9,889 bases of DNA. It comes from Pseudomonadota bacterium. GTDB taxonomy: Bacteria; Pseudomonadota; Gammaproteobacteria; Burkholderiales; Burkholderiaceae_C. Where the stretch lies: assembly GCA_023460715.1 (NCBI GenBank), contig JAEWPH010000077.1, forward strand, positions 1 through 9,889, in the 5' to 3' direction. Made by a program: the position numbers and the translations under genes. A model generated the notes under the pieces. The model did no database searches and had not been told where the DNA came from. It worked only from the letters and a program-made list of their open reading frames with translations. Of the stretch, positions 6,916-9,889 are shown piece by piece. Every line of letters starts with the position of its first letter. Positions within the stretch are counted from its first letter, which is position 1.

Positions 6916-6948
6916 AAAAAAAGCCGGAGCGCGCGCGAGTGCACCGGC
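6916..6948 (-). terminator. Intrinsic terminator of the 118-residue acidic protein gene
   Basis: On the minus strand a stem GCCGGtGC/GCtCCGGC (7 pairs and one mismatch) with a 10-base loop is followed by seven T (aaaaaaa at 6916-6922 on plus). It begins 12 bases past the TGA at 6961-6963 and also insulates opgD from this gene. Confidence 0.8.
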
Positions 6949-6960
6949 CTCTGCGTTCGC

Positions 6961-7317
6961 TCAGCGTTGGCGGCGCCCTTCCGGGTCGCTGGGGCCGTTG
7001 CGGTCCGACAGCAGCTCGGCGGGCGGCGCCAGGTCGCCGCTGTCGCTGCCTTCGGCCTCCCAGGTGCCGCCAGCGCGCGTAGTGTTGCCGCGGGGGTGGC
7101 CCATGTCAGTGCCGTCGTCGAAATTGAGCGGGCCGTCCTGCGGCATGTCGTCGAACGCGTGGGCCGAGACGTCGTTGAGCGAGTCGGAGACATCGTCCTC
7201 GGCGCTCAGGCGGTCGTTGATGTCGTCGCCCTCGGGCAGCTCGGCGTTCGGGTCCTCGCTGCCGTCGATGCCGGGCTGTTCGGTTGCGTGGAGGGGGCTG
7301 TCGGGCGGTGTGCGCAT
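6961..7317 (-). CDS. 118-residue highly acidic, probably disordered protein, function unknown
   Basis: The start is the ATG at 7317, chosen because AGGAG lies 7 bases upstream (CAGGAGCATCGCC); the frame stays open to 7464 without a ribosome site there. Composition: 29 Asp/Glu, 8 Arg, no Lys and no Cys in 118 residues, net charge near -21. An acidic core runs from about 18 to 71 ('ELPEGDDINDRL', 'DDVSDSLNDV', 'FDDMPQDG', 'FDDGTD'), followed by 'GGTWEAEGSDSGD' and a basic end, 'GRRQR'. No signal peptide or membrane segment. I do not recognise the family. The ribosome site and the terminator right after the stop make a real gene likely. Low complexity suggests an intrinsically disordered cytoplasmic protein; any role is unknown. 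Confidence 0.78.
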   Translation of the reverse strand: MRTPPDSPLHATEQPGIDGSEDPNAELPEGDDINDRLSAEDDVSDSLNDVSAHAFDDMPQDGPLNFDDGTDMGHPRGNTTRAGGTWEAEGSDSGDLAPPAELLSDRNGPSDPEGRRQR

Positions 7318-7473
7318 GGCGATGCTCCTGTGGTCTGGTCGGCCCCACGGAAGGTGGTTGGCCTCGGACTTCACAGCATCCTGCGGGGCCCGGCGCCATC
7401 GGGTGGGCAGACGGCGTAAGGCCGGGTAGGAAGGGGCCGGCACGCTCCTAAACCAGGGGCTCATCGCAGCATT

Positions 7474-7689
7474 TCAGCCTCCGCCGGGCGGCTGGCGAAA
7501 GCGCGCCATCGCATGCCGCTCAGCGCGGTCGCTTGCCTCTTGCAGCACGTACCACCACCGCTTCCACCCGCTCAGCGCGGCAGGCGGCGCCGGGTCGGTT
7601 GTCATGAGACAGGTAGCCGCTTCGACACGGGTAGGGTCCTCGGCGTGAAGCGGTGGAGCGGACGAGACAGAAGAGGGGACTTGCGACAT
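7474..7689 (-). CDS. 71-residue small protein divergent from a LysR gene, function unknown
   Basis: ATG at 7689 with GGAG about 9 bases upstream (GCGGAGCATTCCGCC). The first 40 residues are Pro/Ser/Ala-rich and look disordered. Residues 41-65, 'GWKRWWYVLQEASDRAERHA' onward, form a likely amphipathic helix with a Trp-Trp-Tyr cluster and alternating Arg/Glu, then a Pro-Gly tail. No signal peptide; one Cys (27). An internal ATG at 7605 lacks a ribosome site. The gene starts 71 bases from the divergent LysR-type gene and shares a putative LysR site with it, so it may be that regulator's target. I do not recognise the family. The next gene downstream on this strand starts about 156 bases on. Confidence 0.6.
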   Translation of the reverse strand: MSQVPSSVSSAPPLHAEDPTRVEAATCLMTTDPAPPAALSGWKRWWYVLQEASDRAERHAMARFRQPPGGG

Positions 7690-7723
7690 GGGCGGAATGC
7701 TCCGCGGGCCGTCAAAGTCTGTA

Positions 7724-7743
7724 AAGTTGAATGAAATGAACTT
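7724..7743. promoter_or_regulatory. Putative LysR-type binding site in the divergent promoter region
   Basis: AAGTT (7724-7728) and AACTT (7739-7743) form an inverted repeat around 10 bases, which contains the T-N11-A pattern of LysR-type sites. It sits between the divergent start codons at 7689 and 7761, in a markedly AT-rich patch (about 7714-7755), and ends 17 bases before the LysR ATG, fitting autoregulation. The arms are only 5 bases, so support is moderate. Confidence 0.4.
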
Positions 7744-7760
7744 ACTATTCAGAAAACCTG

Positions 7761-8648
7761 ATGCGTAACCTGAACCTGGACCAGCTGCAGACGCTGGTTG
7801 CGATTGCCGACCTCGGCACCTTTGCTGCCGCTGCACAGGCGCTGCACCTGGCGCCGCCCACCGTCAGCCTCCACATCAAGGAGCTGGAGTCACGGCTGGA
7901 GGCGGTGCTGCTGGTGCGCGGCCGCCGGCAGGCGGAGCTGACACCCGCCGGCGAAGTGCTGGTACGGGAAGGCCGTCAGCTGCTGGCCGCCAGCGACGAC
8001 CTGGCGGACCGGGTTCGCCGGCGCGCTTCGGGGCGCGAGGGCGTCGTGCGCGTGGGCGTGTCGGCCGGGGTCAGCACCCGGCTTCTACCGTTGATGCTGC
8101 AGGCGCTGCACCGGCGCAACCCGGCGGTGGAGGTGCGGCTGGAGGCGGTGGGCTCGGCCGATACGCTGCAGCGCCTGAAGGCCGGCACGCTCGACGTCGG
8201 CATCGTCGCCAGCCCGCAGCCCGCCATGGCAGAGGTGCGGCTGGTGCCCTGGCGCAACGACGCGATGGTGGTGCTGCTGCCTGCGGACTGGGATGCCCCG
8301 GACGAGGTCACACCGCAATGGCTGGCCAGCCGCCGCTGGGCGTCGTTCGCTCCGGCCACGCAGATGCACGGATTGATCGCGGCGTGGTTCGGGCAGGCGG
8401 GCCTCAACCCGCGTCCGTACCTCACGCTGAGCTATCCCGGCGGGCTGAAAAGCCTGGCGGCGGCCAGCCACAGCGCCGCCATCCTTCCGCGGGAGGAGGC
8501 CGAGGACGAGCCCCGCTCGCAGCAACTGCAGGTGCGCCCGCTGTCGCCCCCGCTGATGAGACCGATGGCCGTGGCCCACCGCAACCTGCCCGACCCCGAC
8601 AGCGCGGTCACCCACGTGCTGGAAGTGTTGGCGGAATTCGCCAGCTGA
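7761..8648 (+). CDS. LysR-family transcriptional regulator
   Basis: DNA-binding regulator controlled by a small-molecule effector. 295 residues, typical length. Seen: N-terminal winged helix-turn-helix ('LDQLQTLVAIADLGTFAAAAQALHLAPPTVSLHIKELESRL', residues 6-46, with the recognition helix near 32-42), wing and 'ELTPAGEVLVREGRQLL' linker helix (59-75), then the periplasmic-binding-like effector domain from 'GVVRVGVSAGVSTRLLP' (about 93) with 'LKAGTLDVGIV' and a hinge-type 'LKSLAAASHSAAILPREEAED'. The ATG at 7761 has no clear Shine-Dalgarno site. Divergent to the 71-residue gene, convergent with the MarR-GNAT gene (66 bases between stops). The effector cannot be told from sequence; the likely target is the divergent gene and itself. 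Confidence 0.95.
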   Translation: MRNLNLDQLQTLVAIADLGTFAAAAQALHLAPPTVSLHIKELESRLEAVLLVRGRRQAELTPAGEVLVREGRQLLAASDDLADRVRRRASGREGVVRVGVSAGVSTRLLPLMLQALHRRNPAVEVRLEAVGSADTLQRLKAGTLDVGIVASPQPAMAEVRLVPWRNDAMVVLLPADWDAPDEVTPQWLASRRWASFAPATQMHGLIAAWFGQAGLNPRPYLTLSYPGGLKSLAAASHSAAILPREEAEDEPRSQQLQVRPLSPPLMRPMAVAHRNLPDPDSAVTHVLEVLAEFAS

Positions 8649-8714
8649 CCGCGGCGCGGCGGACTGACGGACAGGCAAACCACCAGCCCAACAGACCGGC
8701 CGGGCGGCGAAGGG

Positions 8715-9656
8715 TCAGGGCCGCTGGCGCACGAAGCGCTGCTCCAAAACCTCCTGCCCCCACTGGCGGCCGGGACGCTCCTCCACGCAGCGAAAGCCGT
8801 GCGCCTCGTAGAGCCGCCGTGCGGCGACCAGCCCGCTGAAAGTCCACAGATGCGTCTCGGGGCAGCCGCGGGCATCGACGAAGTCCAGCGCCGCCTGCAG
8901 CAGCCGGCGGCCCGCGCCCAGGCCCAGCGCGCTGTCGTCGACGATGAACCAGCGCAGGTGGGCCATACCAGCGCCCAGGTCCTCCCCGTCGATGGCCACG
9001 GAGCCCACGGCATGGCCGCCCTGCAGGGCCGTCCAGATCCCGTTGCCTGGCCGTTCCAGGCGGCCGCAGAACTCGGCCAGCCCCGCCGCAACGACGGATT
9101 CGAAGGCCTGCCCGAACCCGGCTTGCCGGGCGTAGAACACGGCGTGCATCTGGGTGATCCGGGCGATCAGCGCCGTCTGGTAGCCGGGGCGGATCTCGAT
9201 CTCCGGCGCGCTGCGCGGCTGCGGGCCGCTGCCGGCCAGTGCGTCGGCATAGAGCCGCATGCCGCCCAGCACGGCATGGTCCTGGCCGGGTTGCAGGCGC
9301 CCGAGAGCCTGCGCTACCTGCGCCCGCGCAAACGCGTGGATCGCTGCTACGCGCCGGCGGCCGCTGTCGCTCAGTGCCAGGTGTTTGACCCGCCCGTCCC
9401 CGGTGCCGGCCGACTCCAGCACCTCGCCCGTGTCCACCAGCTTGCGCAGCAGGCGGCTCACGCTGGACTTTTCCAGGCGCAGGCGCTCGGCCAGGTCCCG
9501 CGCAGAGACTCCGCCGCCCTCGATTTCGAGCAGCGCATGCACGGCCGACGGCGACAGGTCGGTCCCGGCGAAATCGCCGCCCATGAAGCCCAGCGCGCGC
9601 ACCATGGAGCGCGACACGGCACGCAGTTCTTCCACCAGCATTGCATCGGTCGCCAT
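8715..9656 (-). CDS. MarR-GNAT fusion: winged-helix regulator with acetyltransferase domain
   Basis: 313 residues from the ATG at 9656, which has GAAAGG 6 bases upstream. N-terminal MarR domain (about 1-140): 'LSPSAVHALLEIEGGGVSARDLAERLRLEKSSVSRLLRKLVDTGEVLE' (35-81) is the winged helix-turn-helix, followed by wing 'GDGRVKHLALSDSGR'. C-terminal GNAT domain (about 150-310): 'LRWFIVDDSALGLGAGRRLL' (234-253) is the acetyl-CoA-binding motif A in its G-x-G-A form, and 'ARRLYEAHGF' (279-288) is motif B. The fusion architecture is known in proteobacteria, usually with unknown acceptors. A longer frame to 9737 exists but runs through the perfect inverted repeat at 9675-9705 and adds unlike sequence, so I reject it. 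Probably represses its own transcription through that repeat. Substrate and further targets are unknown. Confidence 0.92.
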   Translation of the reverse strand: MATDAMLVEELRAVSRSMVRALGFMGGDFAGTDLSPSAVHALLEIEGGGVSARDLAERLRLEKSSVSRLLRKLVDTGEVLESAGTGDGRVKHLALSDSGRRRVAAIHAFARAQVAQALGRLQPGQDHAVLGGMRLYADALAGSGPQPRSAPEIEIRPGYQTALIARITQMHAVFYARQAGFGQAFESVVAAGLAEFCGRLERPGNGIWTALQGGHAVGSVAIDGEDLGAGMAHLRWFIVDDSALGLGAGRRLLQAALDFVDARGCPETHLWTFSGLVAARRLYEAHGFRCVEERPGRQWGQEVLEQRFVRQRP

Positions 9657-9674
9657 CGTCGGCCTTTCGTGCGG

Positions 9675-9705
9675 TCCAATTGGTTGTATTGTGCAACCAA
9701 TTGGA
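9675..9705. promoter_or_regulatory. Perfect 12-7-12 inverted repeat, likely operator of the MarR-GNAT gene
   Basis: tccaattggttg (9675-9686) and caaccaattgga (9694-9705) are exact reverse complements around the 7-base spacer tattgtg. Each arm itself contains the palindrome ccaattgg. The dyad starts 18 bases ahead of the start codon at 9656, where a dimeric MarR-type protein would block transcription. It is AT-rich against a GC-rich background. Binding by the adjacent gene product is inference from position and family habit. Confidence 0.75.
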
Positions 9706-9741
9706 TAGGGGCACAGAAAAGCAGATGTGCGGCTCAAACGA

Positions 9742-9772
9742 AAAAGGCCTGCTGGAGACTGGCAGGCCTTTT
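9742..9772 (-). terminator. Intrinsic terminator downstream of ssb
   Basis: An 11-base perfect stem, aaaaggcctgc/gcaggcctttt, with a 9-base loop. On the minus strand it follows the ssb stop by about 30 bases and ends in TTTTT. The other strand also ends in TTTT, so it could work both ways. It separates ssb from the MarR-GNAT gene. Confidence 0.88.
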
Positions 9773-9802
9773 CGGCGGGAGCTCGGAACGGGACGTCGCC
9801 GA

Positions 9803-9889
9803 TCAGAACGGAATATCGTCGTCCATGTCGTCGAAGCCCGAAGCCGCGCGCGGTTGCTGGGGCGCAGGGGCCGGTGCAGGGCGTGCAGC
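9803..9889 (-). CDS. ssb: Single-stranded DNA-binding protein, C-terminal tail only
   Basis: The last 28 codons and the TGA stop (9803-9805) of a gene entering from the right edge. The tail is Pro/Ala/Gln-rich and ends 'GFDDMDDDIPF', the acidic tip by which SSB docks repair and replication proteins such as exonuclease I, RecO and PriA. The oligonucleotide-binding domain lies beyond the window. The tip alone is diagnostic, and the terminator that follows fits a complete 3' end. Confidence 0.93.
   Translation of the reverse strand, partial: AARPAPAPAPQQPRAASGFDDMDDDIPF

Noticed and set aside
5096..7429. 777-codon open frame on the plus strand over opgD and the acidic gene
   Set aside because: Antisense to opgD with low-information Ala/Gly/Arg/Val sequence, spanning two minus-strand genes and a terminator. 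No family resemblance and no ribosome site.
7318..7464. 49-codon extension of the acidic protein
   Set aside because: No ribosome site at 7464, and its basic, Pro/Arg/Trp-rich composition is unlike the acidic body; the ATG at 7317 has AGGAG.
8649..8714. Terminator between the convergent LysR and MarR-GNAT genes
   Set aside because: The 66 bases hold GC-rich patches but no stem followed by a T-run on either strand.
9657..9737. 27-codon N-terminal extension of the MarR-GNAT protein
   Set aside because: It would translate the perfect inverted repeat; the ATG at 9656 has a GAAAGG ribosome site and the usual MarR N-terminus.
1..9889. CRISPR array, insertion sequence, prophage, tRNA or rRNA
   Set aside because: No regularly spaced repeats, transposase or integrase motifs, or RNA-gene landmarks were seen on either strand.

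Overview
The window is high-GC DNA (mostly G/C third positions) from a proteobacterium, most likely a betaproteobacterium of the Comamonadaceae (Acidovorax-like). The pointers are a GTP-type PEP carboxykinase, a Tat-exported OpgD, a MarR-GNAT fusion regulator and AT-rich inverted repeats of a style I associate with that family. The taxonomic call is inference; no rRNA or other marker is present. It reads as ordinary chromosome: there is no transposase, integrase, phage gene, CRISPR array, tRNA or rRNA.

Layout. 1-1125 (-): MdtA-type periplasmic adaptor of an RND efflux pump, running off the left edge. 1126-1749: a 624-base non-coding stretch with a weak Fur-like site, short tandem repeats, a 106-base inverted-repeat element and a GC hairpin. 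1750-3612 (-): pckG, preceded by a palindrome and a perfect 14-bp inverted repeat. 3902-4618 (-): queC. 4719-4871 (-): an unlisted 50-residue single-span membrane protein with its own promoter-like box, strong Shine-Dalgarno site and intrinsic terminator. 5162-6775 (-): opgD, with a nested dyad upstream. 6961-7317 (-): a 118-residue very acidic protein ending in a terminator. 7474-7689 (-): a 71-residue small protein, divergent from a LysR-type regulator at 7761-8648 (+). 8715-9656 (-): a MarR-GNAT fusion regulator with a perfect 12-7-12 inverted repeat just ahead of its start. 9803-9889 (-): the last 28 codons of ssb, with its terminator at 9742-9772.

Nearly everything is on the minus strand, yet the genes look mostly like single units, not one operon. 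Gaps of 100-300 bases, separate ribosome sites, three intrinsic terminators and separate dyads split them up. Functions are unrelated: multidrug efflux, gluconeogenesis, queuosine precursor synthesis, periplasmic glucan processing, transcription control and DNA single-strand binding. Two local regulatory units are visible: the LysR gene with its divergent small gene, and the probably self-regulating MarR-GNAT gene.

I see no clear new multi-gene system. The parts most worth a second look are the three small uncharacterised proteins (50, 71 and 118 residues) and the well-formed dyads upstream of pckG, opgD and the MarR-GNAT gene.
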